DNA from: Oceaniferula flava
Lineage (GTDB): Bacteria > Verrucomicrobiota > Verrucomicrobiia > Verrucomicrobiales > Akkermansiaceae
NCBI RefSeq assembly: GCF_016811075.1
Contig: NZ_JAFBGL010000010.1
Location: 62,001 to 126,000, forward strand
Direction of reading: 5' to 3'
Length of the DNA stretch: 64,000 bases
Shown: positions 1-8,851 of the stretch, piece by piece
Layout of the letters: every line of letters starts with the position of its first letter
Position numbering within the stretch: position 1 is the first letter of the stretch
Made by a program: the position numbers and the translations under genes
The notes under the pieces: generated by a model
Databases searched by the model: none
What the model saw: the letters and a program-made list of their open reading frames with translations, nothing else
Told to the model about the DNA's origin: nothing

Positions 1-2
1 AT

Positions 3-203
3 TACAGCAATGCGCATGAGGTGCTCAACGAGGGCAAGACGCTGAAGTGGAGATACAAGCTGGCCGAGAGTAAAACCAAGCCGATTGAGCTGGTGATGGT
101 GGCGACGGTGCCGCTGCCGTGGTGGCTCTACGCTGCGGCGGGTTCCGTGCTGGTGGTCTTGCTCCTGCTGCTGTGGTCCCTGATTCGCAGGCTCAGAGCT
201 TGA
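3..203 (+). CDS. C-terminal end of an unrecognised membrane protein (partial)
   Basis: This is an open frame entering from the left edge and ending at TGA 201-203, so only about 66 C-terminal residues are visible. They comprise a polar stretch, then one strong hydrophobic segment (WWLYAAAGSVLVVLLLLLWS), and a basic end (IRRLRA). That layout indicates a C-terminal transmembrane anchor with a short cytoplasmic basic tail. The family cannot be told from this fragment. A GTG at 21 is in frame, but the frame stays open upstream of it to the window edge, so it is probably not the start. Confidence 0.6.
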   Translation, partial: YSNAHEVLNEGKTLKWRYKLAESKTKPIELVMVATVPLPWWLYAAAGSVLVVLLLLLWSLIRRLRA

Positions 204-238
204 TCGGGGAGCTGTCGACGAAGGCTAGAGTCGCAGAC

Positions 239-271
239 AGAAAAAAACCTGCACCGAACGAACGGAGCAGG
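239..271 (-). terminator. Rho-independent terminator of rpmJ
   Basis: On the minus strand the arms CCTGC-CCG and CGG-GCAGG enclose a 6-nt loop and are followed by seven T. It lies about 70 nt past the rpmJ stop. A CTTTT run follows the hairpin on the plus strand too, so it may also end the unknown gene that stops at 203. Confidence 0.7.
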
Positions 272-340
272 CTTTTGAAAAATATTTAAGTCAATTGGGG
301 AAGTAATGACGAGTAACGGTCGGAAACCGTGACTGCGGGA

Positions 341-505
341 TTACTTCACGCCTTTTTTGCTCAGGCGAGTTCCCTTGGTAGCACCTTGACGGGCTTTGAA
401 CTTAGGGTTGCTCTTGCAGATCACGTAGAGCGTGCCTTTACGCTTCACCACCTGGCAATCAGTGTGGCGCTTTTTCATGGAGAGAAGTGAGGAAAGAACT
501 TTCAT
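341..505 (-). CDS. rpmJ: 50S ribosomal protein bL36, zinc-free (YkgO-like) form
   Basis: bL36 is a small protein of the large ribosomal subunit. I start it at the ATG at 505 (MKVLSSL), giving 54 aa; the open frame continues 11 codons upstream, but family members begin MKV. The pattern [22 protein letters not shown] matches the form that lacks the CxxC...C...H zinc site: only two Cys remain (in TDCQ and VICKS). In E. coli this is the YkgO type, induced under zinc starvation. Here it stands alone, away from the ribosomal operon 14 kb away, with its own candidate promoter and terminator. A lysine-rich tail extends past the usual FKARQG end. Confidence 0.9.
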   Translation of the reverse strand: MKVLSSLLSMKKRHTDCQVVKRKGTLYVICKSNPKFKARQGATKGTRLSKKGVK

Positions 506-586
506 GGTAGAGGTGGTGTTGGAAAACGGTTGACGCATCCGATTTTAAACCCTGATTTTCGGGCTGGGATGCAGGTCGGGGCGGGG

Positions 587-614
587 AAAATACCCAGATT
601 GGATACTGTGTAAA
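587..614 (-). promoter_or_regulatory. Candidate sigma-70 promoter of rpmJ
   Basis: Reading the minus strand, TTTACA (609-614) and TATTTT (587-592) are separated by 16 nt. The 5' leader to the rpmJ ATG would be about 75 nt. It lies in the gap between the serA stop and rpmJ, consistent with separate transcription of rpmJ. Motif match only. Confidence 0.4.
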
Positions 615-636
615 GCCTATTTCTGGGAAAATCCGG

Positions 637-2241
637 TTAAATTTCAATTGCAGTGACCGAGAGGACGCCCGGTGCGTCGGATAAGCTGGCGACGATTTCA
701 GCGCTTGGGCTGGTGTCGAGCTCGATGACATTGAGGGCATTGCCTTCGGACTTGTTCCGTGCCAGCGAGAGGTTGGCAATGTTCAAGCCGGCGGAGCCGA
801 GGGCACTACCGACAAGGCCAACGATGCCTGGGCGATCGTCATTGCGCACGATGAGGAAGTTCCCCTTGATGTTGGTATCGACGAACAGGTGATCGATTTC
901 CACGATCCGTGGCGACTGACCGATGATGGTGCCGGCGACGCGGAATTTCTTACCATCCTTGCGCAGCTCGGCGACGATGAGTTCGGCGTATTCGGTCTGG
1001 GCGGTGATGGTGGACTCGACGGTTTCCAGCCCCATGTCGCGGGCGACTGCCGGTGAGTTCACGATGTTGACCTGGCCGTCCGGACGGGCGGCTTCAAGGT
1101 AACCGGTGAGCACAGTGCGGGAAATCAGGGATGTGTCCTTTTCCGCAAGTTCTCCGTGGTAGGAAACGCGGATGGAGTCCGGATTGGCTGGGCCGAGTTT
1201 GGCGAGGAACTTGCCGAGTGAGGTGGCGAGATCGAGGTAGCCGCCGATTTCGCTGAGTGCCGCGGCATCGAGCGATGGCATGTTGATCGCATTGCGGATC
1301 TCCCCGGTGGTGAGGAAGTCGCGCAGCTGCTCGGCCACTTGGATACCGACGTTTTCCTGAGCTTCATTGGTAGATGCTCCGAGGTGCGGCGTGAAGGAGA
1401 CATGTTTTGGCAGGTTGAATAGCGGGTGGTCGGCTGATGGTGGCTCGTCTTCGTAAACGTCCAGTCCGCAGCCGGCGATGTGGCCGGATTCGATGGCGGC
1501 TTTCAGTGCGGCTTCATCGATGAGGCCACCGCGAGCGCAGTTGACCACCAAGGCTCCCTTGTTCATCAGGGCGAGGCGATCGGCGTTGATGATGTGCTTG
1601 GTGTCATCGGTCATTGGCACGTGCAGAGTCACCACGTCGGCGCCGGTGAGGGCTGCGTCAGGGCTCTCGGCGAGCTCGACCTTGAGTTGGTCGGCGCGGG
1701 CTTGAGTCAGGAAGGGGTCGTAGGCCACGACGGTCATGCCAAATGCTTGGGCGCGCTTGGCGAACTCTGCGCCGATGCGGCCCATGCCGATGACGGCGAG
1801 CCGCTTGTTGTTGATTTCGATCCCTTTGTAAGCCTTGCGTGCAGCAGGGAAGTCGCCAGCCAGCACTCCCGCGTGGGCGGGACCGATGTTGCGGGCTGCG
1901 GAGAGCATCAGGGTGAAGGCTAGCTCGGCGGTGGAGATGGTGTTCCCGGTGGGGGTGTTCATCACGATCACACCGTGGTTGGTAGCCGCATCACGATCGA
2001 CGTTATCAACGCCGACACCAGCACGGCCGACGGCTTTCAGCTCGGTGGCGGCGGCCAGCACCTCGGCAGTGACCTTTGTCTGGGAGCGGATGATCAGGCC
2101 ATGGTAGGATGGAATGATTTTCAGCAACTCCTCCGGGCTGAGGCCGGTGTTCACGTCCACCTCGATCTCCGGGTGGTTGCGAAGAAGATCTACACCGATG
2201 TCTGAAATAGGGTCTGAAACGAGAATGCGCTGCTTGGCCAT
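637..2241 (-). CDS. serA: D-3-phosphoglycerate dehydrogenase
   Basis: This enzyme oxidises 3-phosphoglycerate to 3-phosphohydroxypyruvate with NAD, the first step of serine synthesis. The 534-aa product is the long (type I) form. It has an N-terminal substrate domain, an NAD-binding Rossmann motif GMGRIG near residue 150, catalytic Arg in NCARGGLIDE, Glu in YEDEPP and His in TPHLGAST. An intervening domain (about 320-450) and a C-terminal ACT domain (about 460-534, DRPGIVGLVGSALG) follow; the ACT domain is the usual site of serine control. I chose the MAKQRILVSDP start at 2241; an in-frame ATG three codons upstream (2250) is equally possible. Confidence 0.95.
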   Translation of the reverse strand: MAKQRILVSDPISDIGVDLLRNHPEIEVDVNTGLSPEELLKIIPSYHGLIIRSQTKVTAEVLAAATELKAVGRAGVGVDNVDRDAATNHGVIVMNTPTGNTISTAELAFTLMLSAARNIGPAHAGVLAGDFPAARKAYKGIEINNKRLAVIGMGRIGAEFAKRAQAFGMTVVAYDPFLTQARADQLKVELAESPDAALTGADVVTLHVPMTDDTKHIINADRLALMNKGALVVNCARGGLIDEAALKAAIESGHIAGCGLDVYEDEPPSADHPLFNLPKHVSFTPHLGASTNEAQENVGIQVAEQLRDFLTTGEIRNAINMPSLDAAALSEIGGYLDLATSLGKFLAKLGPANPDSIRVSYHGELAEKDTSLISRTVLTGYLEAARPDGQVNIVNSPAVARDMGLETVESTITAQTEYAELIVAELRKDGKKFRVAGTIIGQSPRIVEIDHLFVDTNIKGNFLIVRNDDRPGIVGLVGSALGSAGLNIANLSLARNKSEGNALNVIELDTSPSAEIVASLSDAPGVLSVTAIEI

Positions 2242-2292
2242 GGCGTGCATTTACTGGCTGCACGGGGGATTGTCAAAGCGAAGGCGAGACAT

Positions 2293-3456
2293 TTATGATA
2301 GATCTCTGTCAGTAGCAGGCTTTTCCATTTCCAAGACCATGAAGCGGGTTCCCAGCATCGCCGGGTGGGTCAAGGTCTGGAACTGGCGTAAAAGGTGGGG
2401 CGTCTCCGCAGTCAGTGTTTGTTCCAGTTCCAATAGCCACGACTTGGCGTGATGAGTCAGCCAGCTCGCCTGGGTGCTCAGGTTGAGCAGGTGAAATCCG
2501 GCGAGACGGGCTTCCTTTTCCAAGCGGGAAAAATCCACATGGCAGGTGATGTCAATCTCCCCGGGGCTGGCCAGTGGGTTGTCGGATTTCTGATGCTGGT
2601 GGTAGGTTTGCAGGGTGCCCTTACTGCGGTCCGGATGATAGTAGTCGTCCGCATGGTGGCCGTAATCGATGGTGATCAGCAGCCCACGCTCAAGCGTTTT
2701 CCCCGCGCTTTCGGCGAAGTCTCTGAGGCCGGGGTTGTATTCCGTGGTGTAGCCGTCCGGGTAGCCGTCCGGGTAGCCGTCCGGGTAGCTGGCTCGTTGG
2801 TCGAGCGAGTGGCAGAAGTCCGCCAAGGCTGGATCGCCGATAGCGGTTTCGATGAAGCTTAGGCCGTCGTCACCGTGATCCACCCGCAGCTCCTGCCATT
2901 GATCGTGGCGACGACGGATGAGGTCGACCGGAAAGGCGTCAATCAGTTCGTTGGAAAGAATGGCGCCGGTGACGTTTTGGATTTCCGAGAATGAGGACCG
3001 CGAGCTAAACTTGCCATCGAAGTCGGCCGCGAGCTTCTCCGCATGCTGGGTGCGAAGGCTGGGTGAGGTTTCGATCAGGTGGTAGTGCAGAGCCTGAAAA
3101 AAGTCGGGGCTGTTCTTGCGAGCTTCCGTCAAGAGATCGTGACACAGCGCGCCATCGTGAGCCCCTGGTTCGATGATGTGAAAGGCAGATGGTTTGCCAA
3201 TTTTCGACCAATAATCCGCCAGTCTCCTTGCGAGGATCAGTCCGAAACAAGGGCCGATGCTGACGCTGGTGATGAAGTCGCCCTGCTTGCCCACACGCTG
3301 ACTGGGTTGGGAATAGTAACCGCGAGTGGAGTCATAAAGTGCCGCCAGCATGAAATCGCGAAACCGCATTGGTCCGTGGGTCATGATCTGCTGACTCAGC
3401 GACTCAGCCAAGGGGGCGGTATCTGGAACTTCTTCACTGAAAGCGGGGGTTGCCAT
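2293..3456 (-). CDS. SAM-dependent methyltransferase, MidA/NDUFAF7 family (DUF185)
   Basis: The product is about 387 aa. Family hallmarks are an N-terminal helical region (MRFRDFMLAALYDSTRGYY), the strongly conserved GDFITSVSIGPCFG, and the SAM-site region IIEPGAHDGAL. Mitochondrial NDUFAF7 methylates an arginine of a complex I subunit; bacterial substrates are mostly unknown. I start it at MATPAF (3456) because the longer frame (to 3537) would run into the divergent penicillin-binding protein gene. A 12-bp tandem repeat adds a YPDG-YPDG-YPDG segment near the middle. The divergent start sites leave about 79 bp for both promoters. Confidence 0.85.
   Translation of the reverse strand: MATPAFSEEVPDTAPLAESLSQQIMTHGPMRFRDFMLAALYDSTRGYYSQPSQRVGKQGDFITSVSIGPCFGLILARRLADYWSKIGKPSAFHIIEPGAHDGALCHDLLTEARKNSPDFFQALHYHLIETSPSLRTQHAEKLAADFDGKFSSRSSFSEIQNVTGAILSNELIDAFPVDLIRRRHDQWQELRVDHGDDGLSFIETAIGDPALADFCHSLDQRASYPDGYPDGYPDGYTTEYNPGLRDFAESAGKTLERGLLITIDYGHHADDYYHPDRSKGTLQTYHQHQKSDNPLASPGEIDITCHVDFSRLEKEARLAGFHLLNLSTQASWLTHHAKSWLLELEQTLTAETPHLLRQFQTLTHPAMLGTRFMVLEMEKPATDRDLS
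2749..2790. repeat. 12-bp tandem repeat inside the MidA-type gene
   Basis: The unit GTAGCCGTCCGG occurs three times in a row, followed by a half copy. On the coding (minus) strand it specifies Pro-Asp-Gly-Tyr repeats. The unit is a multiple of 3, so copy changes would lengthen or shorten the protein without shifting frame. Confidence 0.9.
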
Positions 3457-3535
3457 TGTCTTATTCTGAGAGTATGAGTTATGAAATCCCGAGGGTCGAG
3501 CCGCTGATTCGGTGCCCTCGAAGTCACATTCTATC

Positions 3536-5983
3536 ATGGGTAAAATTCGATCCAGTCAAGGAGGAGCGCGAAGCGGTAACAGCAGAAAGGGCCGCAAGAG
3601 ACGATTCTTCAAGCTCAAATGGCTGATGTATTTATTCATCCTCGGACTCATCTTGCTGGGCGTGGGGTATTTTGTTTTCCAGATTAAGACCCAACCGTTC
3701 AAAGACAAGGCGGCGGAGTATGACTTGAGCATGATCAACGATGTTGAGGTGGTCAGTCTGATTCTCGATCGCAAAGGTCGGGAGCTCGGTCGGATCTTTG
3801 TGGAAAACCGAGATGTCATCAGCATTAAGGATGTGCCGCAGACGATGGTGAACGCGCTGGTGTCCGGTGAGGATCAGCGGTTTTTTGAACACGACGGGGT
3901 CGATCGCCAAGGTGTGCTTCGTGCTGTTTGGCTCAACTTCAAGGCTGGTCGACAGACTCAGGGGGCGAGCACCTTGACCCAGCAGTTGGCGCGGAATGCA
4001 TTTCACCTCAAAGAAGAAGCGGACGAGCAAGGCTGGAGTGGGATCGAACGGAAGGCCGTGGAAGCCTTCCTCGCTCAGCGGATCGAGAAGCGCTACAGCA
4101 AATCCGAAATTCTCGAGTTCTACCTGAACCGGGTGCCCTTTGGTAGTGGCTTCTACGGTATCCGGTCGGCCTCACTGGGGTATTTCGGCAAGGAGCCTCA
4201 AGACCTGACCGTTTCCGAATGCGCCTCGTTAGTGGGGTGTATTAAAAACCCCACCAAGATCTCTCCTTTGAATAATCTGGAGATGAACAAAAAAGCCAGG
4301 AACCAGGTTCTTAAGCGGATGGCTGCGGAGGGGTTCCTCTCGGACGGAGAGAGTGCTGAACTGCAGGAAAAGGAAGTGGTGATCAATCCCAAACCTCTCC
4401 AGCGAGGTGCCTCGCACTTGTATGAACGCATTGCTTCCGACGTGCGTAAGCGTCTGGGTGAGGATGCCATGACCCAAGGCGGTTTTACCATTCACACGAC
4501 GATCGATCTGGATGTCCAGAAGGCCATGGAGGCGAGCTTGCTCAAGAGCCTAGCCACCGCGGAATCCGTGGAGGGCTACGATCATCCCAAGTATGAATCG
4601 TATCGTCGGGAAGACGGTAAGCCAGACTACCTGCAGGGGGCTGGACTGATGATGGATAACCGGAGTGGCGCCGTGATCGCCTACGTGGGAGGTCGGGACT
4701 TCACCCACAACCAATTTGACATCGTGCAGCTGGGCCGCAAACCCATTGGTACTGCCTTTTTCCCCTTCATTTATACGGCTGCGCTCGAGCAAAAGATGTC
4801 GGCCGCCTCGCTTCTTCTAGATGCCCCGATGAACAACCGTGCCATCATGCTGGATGGTCGCGAAGGTGTGCTGGGTGAGTGGGGGATGGAGATTCTTCAT
4901 CCTCAGTATGAAGGCGAAATTACGATGCGCCGTGCCCTTGAGGTCTCGAAAATTGGAGCTTCGGTGAGGTTGGGGAAATCTCTCGGTCTGGGCACTGTGA
5001 TGGAGACGGCTCGCAAGTTCGGGCTGACATTTCCAGAAACGAAATTGCTTACCCGGATGCTGGTGGGCACCGATCAATTTTCGCTGCCGGACATGGTGCG
5101 TGCCTACTCCGCCTTTCCCAACGGCGGTAGAACGACCAACCGGATGTTCATGATCGATCGCATTATCGACTCTTCAGGATCGGTGCGTTATCAGGCAAGT
5201 AAGCAGTCGGCGTCCGATCCAATCTTGGACGAGCAGACATCTTTTGTCATGCACAGCATGCTGCAAAGTTCGCTGAAAAGTAATTCAGGAGGAGAAGGGG
5301 CCCCCGTCTTGACTGACGATCCGTCGTTGGCGGGAAAAACCGGCACCACCTATGATTTTGCAGATAACTGGTATGTAGGCTACAACAGCCAAGTGACCTG
5401 CGCCGTCTGGGCTGGCTTCCTTCATGGTCGTCGCGATCCAATTTACCCCGGAGCATTCAGTCGGGAAACCGTGTTTCCTGTTTGGGCTGCGAGCATGAAT
5501 GCCGCGGCGAGTGAGTTCCGGGGGCAAGCCATCGAAACTCCTGACGGATTGGTGAGTTTGGAAATCTGCAGGGCCTCCGGCTTGCGCAAAACGAAATACT
5601 GCCAAGAGTATAAACGCAATCCAGTCACGGGGAAAGAGACCTATGCCAGCACAGCTTTTCGCGAGTATTTCATCGAGGGCACGGCTCCATCCGGATACTG
5701 CGATGTTCACGGGGTGGTTGATGGCACCTTGGCGAAAAATTATGATTTCAGTGCCGATGGCACCAAGGCATCGACGTCACGCGCCATCCCCATCCAGCCC
5801 AAGGCTCCGTTGCTCTTGGGGAACGATCCCTATGGCACCGAGCAGCCGGATTTTGTTCCCAGAGATGCTGCGGCGGTCAGTCGTGGTGCCGGCATTGTGA
5901 ACTTTGATCAGCTTGACGCCGAGGACAAGGATGCGGCGATTATTCTCGATCGTCCGCGCCGCGTCAGTATTCAGGAGGACTGA
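3536..5983 (+). CDS. Class A penicillin-binding protein with degenerate transpeptidase site
   Basis: This is a PBP1A-type cell-wall polymerase of about 815 aa. A basic cytoplasmic N-terminus is followed by one membrane anchor (about residues 27-50). The GT51 glycosyltransferase domain is intact: EDQRFFEHDGVD, GASTLTQQLARN, and EKRYSKSEILEFYLNRVPFG. In the C-terminal transpeptidase domain the acyl-serine motif SxxK reads T-A-F-F (residues 406-409, in RKPIGTAFFPFIYTAAL), SxN reads S-K-I (471-473), and only KTG (601-603, AGKTGTTYDFADNWYVGY) is kept. The fold looks preserved, but serine acylation is not expected. I start at ATG 3536; a GTG at 3512 is in frame. It is divergent from the MidA gene. 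Confidence 0.93.
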   Translation: MGKIRSSQGGARSGNSRKGRKRRFFKLKWLMYLFILGLILLGVGYFVFQIKTQPFKDKAAEYDLSMINDVEVVSLILDRKGRELGRIFVENRDVISIKDVPQTMVNALVSGEDQRFFEHDGVDRQGVLRAVWLNFKAGRQTQGASTLTQQLARNAFHLKEEADEQGWSGIERKAVEAFLAQRIEKRYSKSEILEFYLNRVPFGSGFYGIRSASLGYFGKEPQDLTVSECASLVGCIKNPTKISPLNNLEMNKKARNQVLKRMAAEGFLSDGESAELQEKEVVINPKPLQRGASHLYERIASDVRKRLGEDAMTQGGFTIHTTIDLDVQKAMEASLLKSLATAESVEGYDHPKYESYRREDGKPDYLQGAGLMMDNRSGAVIAYVGGRDFTHNQFDIVQLGRKPIGTAFFPFIYTAALEQKMSAASLLLDAPMNNRAIMLDGREGVLGEWGMEILHPQYEGEITMRRALEVSKIGASVRLGKSLGLGTVMETARKFGLTFPETKLLTRMLVGTDQFSLPDMVRAYSAFPNGGRTTNRMFMIDRIIDSSGSVRYQASKQSASDPILDEQTSFVMHSMLQSSLKSNSGGEGAPVLTDDPSLAGKTGTTYDFADNWYVGYNSQVTCAVWAGFLHGRRDPIYPGAFSRETVFPVWAASMNAAASEFRGQAIETPDGLVSLEICRASGLRKTKYCQEYKRNPVTGKETYASTAFREYFIEGTAPSGYCDVHGVVDGTLAKNYDFSADGTKASTSRAIPIQPKAPLLLGNDPYGTEQPDFVPRDAAAVSRGAGIVNFDQLDAEDKDAAIILDRPRRVSIQED

Positions 5984-6077
5984 TGACTGGTAAAGGCTTC
6001 GCATAGCGCGCTGCCTACAGGAAATCAGGTCAACTGCTGGCTTGCACTTTCAGGCACGCTGGAACATCGTTTTTTCC

Positions 6078-7400
6078 GTGCCGAATGCTACCCCAAAGAA
6101 AAGGACCTGGGCGGCCTGTGCCTGCCCTGTTTGCCGATTTGTTTTTCGCATACCGAAGAATCACCCCGGTGCGGGTGTCGTTTGTCCTGCCTGCCACTAT
6201 CTTTTGAACATCCCCAAGGGGAAAACCACGCAGGTGCCTTCGAAGCAGGCGTCACACGCCACTCTACCACCAGCGCCTCGATCAGAACGGAAAGAAGGAT
6301 CCATTCCCGCGAAGCCAATGGGGCAGGGGGATGTCGTGGCAACCGGATCCACGGTTGAGACTTCACAAGGTGCCTCCGATGAGCCACCAAAGGTCACGAA
6401 AGCACCGACCGATAGTCAGGAACCGCGTTCTTCAGGGCGCCGCCGTGTGCGCCAAGGTGGCCCCGCAACTGAAAGCAAACCGAACTGGGAGCAGGGTTCG
6501 GGTAAAAGCAGTAGCGAGTCAGAGGGTGACAAACCGGTGATGTGGATTGTTGGTGGATCGCTGTTAGGACTCAATGTTGTGGCCGTGGGAGCTTGGCTGA
6601 TGTTTGGAAATAACGACAAAACCCCGACCTCCGTCGCAGACCCAAGCGAAGAATGGCAGCCCGCCGTGAGCGCGCTGGTTCCGGAGGAAAAGGATGAGCT
6701 CAGTGAGGAGGAGAAAAAGGAGAAGCAAGAAATTCAAAAGAACCTCGATCGTGGCAACGACGTGCTCGCCCAAGCGGATGAGGTGGTGAAGAAGTTTCTC
6801 AACGTCACCAAGGTGGAAGATTTCGAGTCGGTGGTTAGGCACCCCGAGGTCACCATGCCCAAGATCAAAGCCTGGTATGAAAAACATCCCTTGGAGCCCA
6901 CACCAGTGAAACAGGTCGGCTACGGCGGTCGCGTCACCGTGAAAGGGAATATGGCCTCGCTGGCCCTACAAATGGAAGACTACACCATCCGACAAGTCGC
7001 CATGGTCAAGGGAGACGACGGTTATCGGGTCGATTGGGAAAGCTGGGTGGCTTGGACCGAGATGCCTTGGGACGAACTCTTCGAGAAGCGCCCGGTTGAG
7101 CCTCAGACGGTCTTCGTGCGCTGCTCGCTGGATACCTATTACAATCGCTATTTCAGAGACGATAGCAAATGGGTCGCAATCAAGATGACCAACCCTGGAT
7201 CTGATCGAACCCTCTACGGCTACGCCGACCGCGATGACCCCACCTTGATGCGCTTGCTGGCGGATGTCGGTGGCCATTCCTCGGCCGCGGTCTTGAAAAT
7301 TCGTTATCCTGAAGAGGCCGTGGCCGGAGACCAGGTCATCATCACCGAGCACGTGTTAAACGGCTGGGTGGCCCCTGAAGACACCGAACCGGAAGAGTGA
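6078..7400 (+). CDS. Zinc-ribbon membrane protein of unknown function
   Basis: About 440 aa, not assigned to a named family. The N-terminus carries two CxxC pairs (CACPVC and CPAC) flanking RFVFRIP...LLNIP, a four-Cys zinc-ribbon pattern like the short fingers at the start of many planctomycete and verrucomicrobial membrane proteins. About 90 low-complexity, Ser/Pro/Gly-rich residues follow, then one membrane segment (VMWIVGGSLLGLNVVAVGAW), an acidic/lysine-rich coiled region and a globular C-terminal domain. The start is uncertain: GTG 6078 or TTG 6042. The stop overlaps the next gene's GTG by 4 nt, implying translational coupling. Confidence 0.75.
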   Translation: MPNATPKKRTWAACACPVCRFVFRIPKNHPGAGVVCPACHYLLNIPKGKTTQVPSKQASHATLPPAPRSERKEGSIPAKPMGQGDVVATGSTVETSQGASDEPPKVTKAPTDSQEPRSSGRRRVRQGGPATESKPNWEQGSGKSSSESEGDKPVMWIVGGSLLGLNVVAVGAWLMFGNNDKTPTSVADPSEEWQPAVSALVPEEKDELSEEEKKEKQEIQKNLDRGNDVLAQADEVVKKFLNVTKVEDFESVVRHPEVTMPKIKAWYEKHPLEPTPVKQVGYGGRVTVKGNMASLALQMEDYTIRQVAMVKGDDGYRVDWESWVAWTEMPWDELFEKRPVEPQTVFVRCSLDTYYNRYFRDDSKWVAIKMTNPGSDRTLYGYADRDDPTLMRLLADVGGHSSAAVLKIRYPEEAVAGDQVIITEHVLNGWVAPEDTEPEE

Positions 7401-8809
7401 ACGAAGCAAAATTTATGAGCGACTACCAAGGACGGGACACTCCGTCTACCTACGATAAAGCCCTGCGGATCAACCTGGATGCTGAGAAATACGGCACCTT
7501 TGCGGAGATTGGAGCCGGCCAAGAGGTGGGCAACTGGTTCTTTCGCGTTTCGGCCTCCGCTGGCACAGTGGCCAAGACTATTTCAGCTTATGACATGACC
7601 ATGAGCGATGCCATCTACGGCAAAGCCAAGCGTTATGTGTCCCGTCAGCGTGTGGCGTCGATGCTGAAATATGAATACGATCTGCTGGTCGAGCGCCTCT
7701 CGGCCGGTCGCGGCGATAACACCACCTTTTTCTCCTTTTGCAACACCGTGCGCGCCCGGGGCTACCAAGACACCGGCGAGTGTCACGGCTGGCTGGGGAT
7801 TCGGCTGCAGCTTCGTCCCAATACCGATGCCTGTCAGATCCTGATTCACGTCAGATTGCTGGACGACGAGAATGTCGACCAAATGGAGGCGCTTGGCATC
7901 ATCGGGGTGAACCTGCTGTATGCCGCGTTCTATTACCGGGAGAACTTGGTGAACTTTACCGAGTCGCTGATGGACGGGCTGACCAAGGAGCGAGTGGAAG
8001 TGGATATGCTCAAGTTCAGTGGCAAGGGGTTTGAGATGATCGATAACCGTCTCTGCCACCTGCAGCTGGTGCGCAGCGGCCTCACCGATGCGGCGATGTT
8101 TCTCCCGGACGGCGAGGTGGTGCCACCGGCGGAGGCGCTGTATCGCAAACCTTTGATTCTACTGCGTGGCAGTTTTGAGCCGGTGACCAACCTGCACATG
8201 GACATGCTCAAGCAGACGCGTGAGGTCTTTCAACAGAACCTGCCCGAAGATCAGCGCGATGCCACCATCGAGCTCTGTGAGATTTCCATGAATAACCTGC
8301 TGCGTGAAGGGGAGGTGGATCACCTCGCCTTCATCGATCGCGCCGACGCCCTGCAAGCTCTGGGGAAAACGGTGCTGATCTCACGCTGCCCGGAGTTCCA
8401 TCGCATTGCCAGCTACCTGAGCCGATACACCACCAGTCCGATTGGCATTGTGCTGAGCATCGGTCTGTTGAATGAATTGTTTAAGGAAAAGTGGTCGGAG
8501 AACCTTGCCGGCGGGATTTTGGAGTCGTTTGGGCGCTTGTTCAAAAACGAGCTGTCGCTCTACGTCTACCCGTGGAAAAACCGCAAGACCAAGGATTTGG
8601 TGACGGCCGAGAATTTCCAGACTCCGGAGAACCTCAGTCACCTCTACACCTACTTCCGCGAGCAGGGGCTGATTCATCCGATCCCTTGCGGCGAGGACCG
8701 ACTGCTCGATTTCACCGGGCGCGATATTCAGAGAATGATTGCCGAGGGCGATGAAACATGGAAGTCTCTCGTGCCGGAACAGGCTCGATTAGCGGCATTG
8801 CATCGCTAG
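7397..8809 (+). CDS. Conserved protein of unknown function
   Basis: The 470-aa soluble protein has no signal peptide or membrane segments. Strong motifs near the N-terminus are FAEIGAGQEVGNWFFRV, GTVAKTISAYDMTMSDAIYG and YVSRQRVASMLKYEYDLL. I recall close relatives in cyanobacteria and other phyla that databases label variously (for example TonB receptor or nicotinate-nucleotide adenylyltransferase). I see no beta-barrel, TonB box or nucleotidyltransferase HxGH motif to support either. It begins at a GTG overlapping the preceding stop (ATG 7415 is an alternative), and the NAGS-like gene begins 42 nt after its end, so the three genes probably form one unit. Confidence 0.8.
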   Translation: MNEAKFMSDYQGRDTPSTYDKALRINLDAEKYGTFAEIGAGQEVGNWFFRVSASAGTVAKTISAYDMTMSDAIYGKAKRYVSRQRVASMLKYEYDLLVERLSAGRGDNTTFFSFCNTVRARGYQDTGECHGWLGIRLQLRPNTDACQILIHVRLLDDENVDQMEALGIIGVNLLYAAFYYRENLVNFTESLMDGLTKERVEVDMLKFSGKGFEMIDNRLCHLQLVRSGLTDAAMFLPDGEVVPPAEALYRKPLILLRGSFEPVTNLHMDMLKQTREVFQQNLPEDQRDATIELCEISMNNLLREGEVDHLAFIDRADALQALGKTVLISRCPEFHRIASYLSRYTTSPIGIVLSIGLLNELFKEKWSENLAGGILESFGRLFKNELSLYVYPWKNRKTKDLVTAENFQTPENLSHLYTYFREQGLIHPIPCGEDRLLDFTGRDIQRMIAEGDETWKSLVPEQARLAALHR

Positions 8810-8851
8810 CGGAAGCTTGCACCATTGAAACAATCACGATAATCAAGTTCT

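Noticed and set aside
2749-2790. Short direct repeats considered as CRISPR
   Set aside because: Units are adjacent with no spacers and lie in a coding frame.
4730-5350. Frameshift or sequencing error explaining the missing PBP motifs
   Set aside because: The frame continues with good alignment before and after each motif, and both altered motifs are substitutions, not shifts.
7397-8809. TonB-dependent receptor or nicotinate-nucleotide adenylyltransferase
   Set aside because: There is no signal peptide, beta-barrel pattern, TonB box or HxGH nucleotidyltransferase motif.
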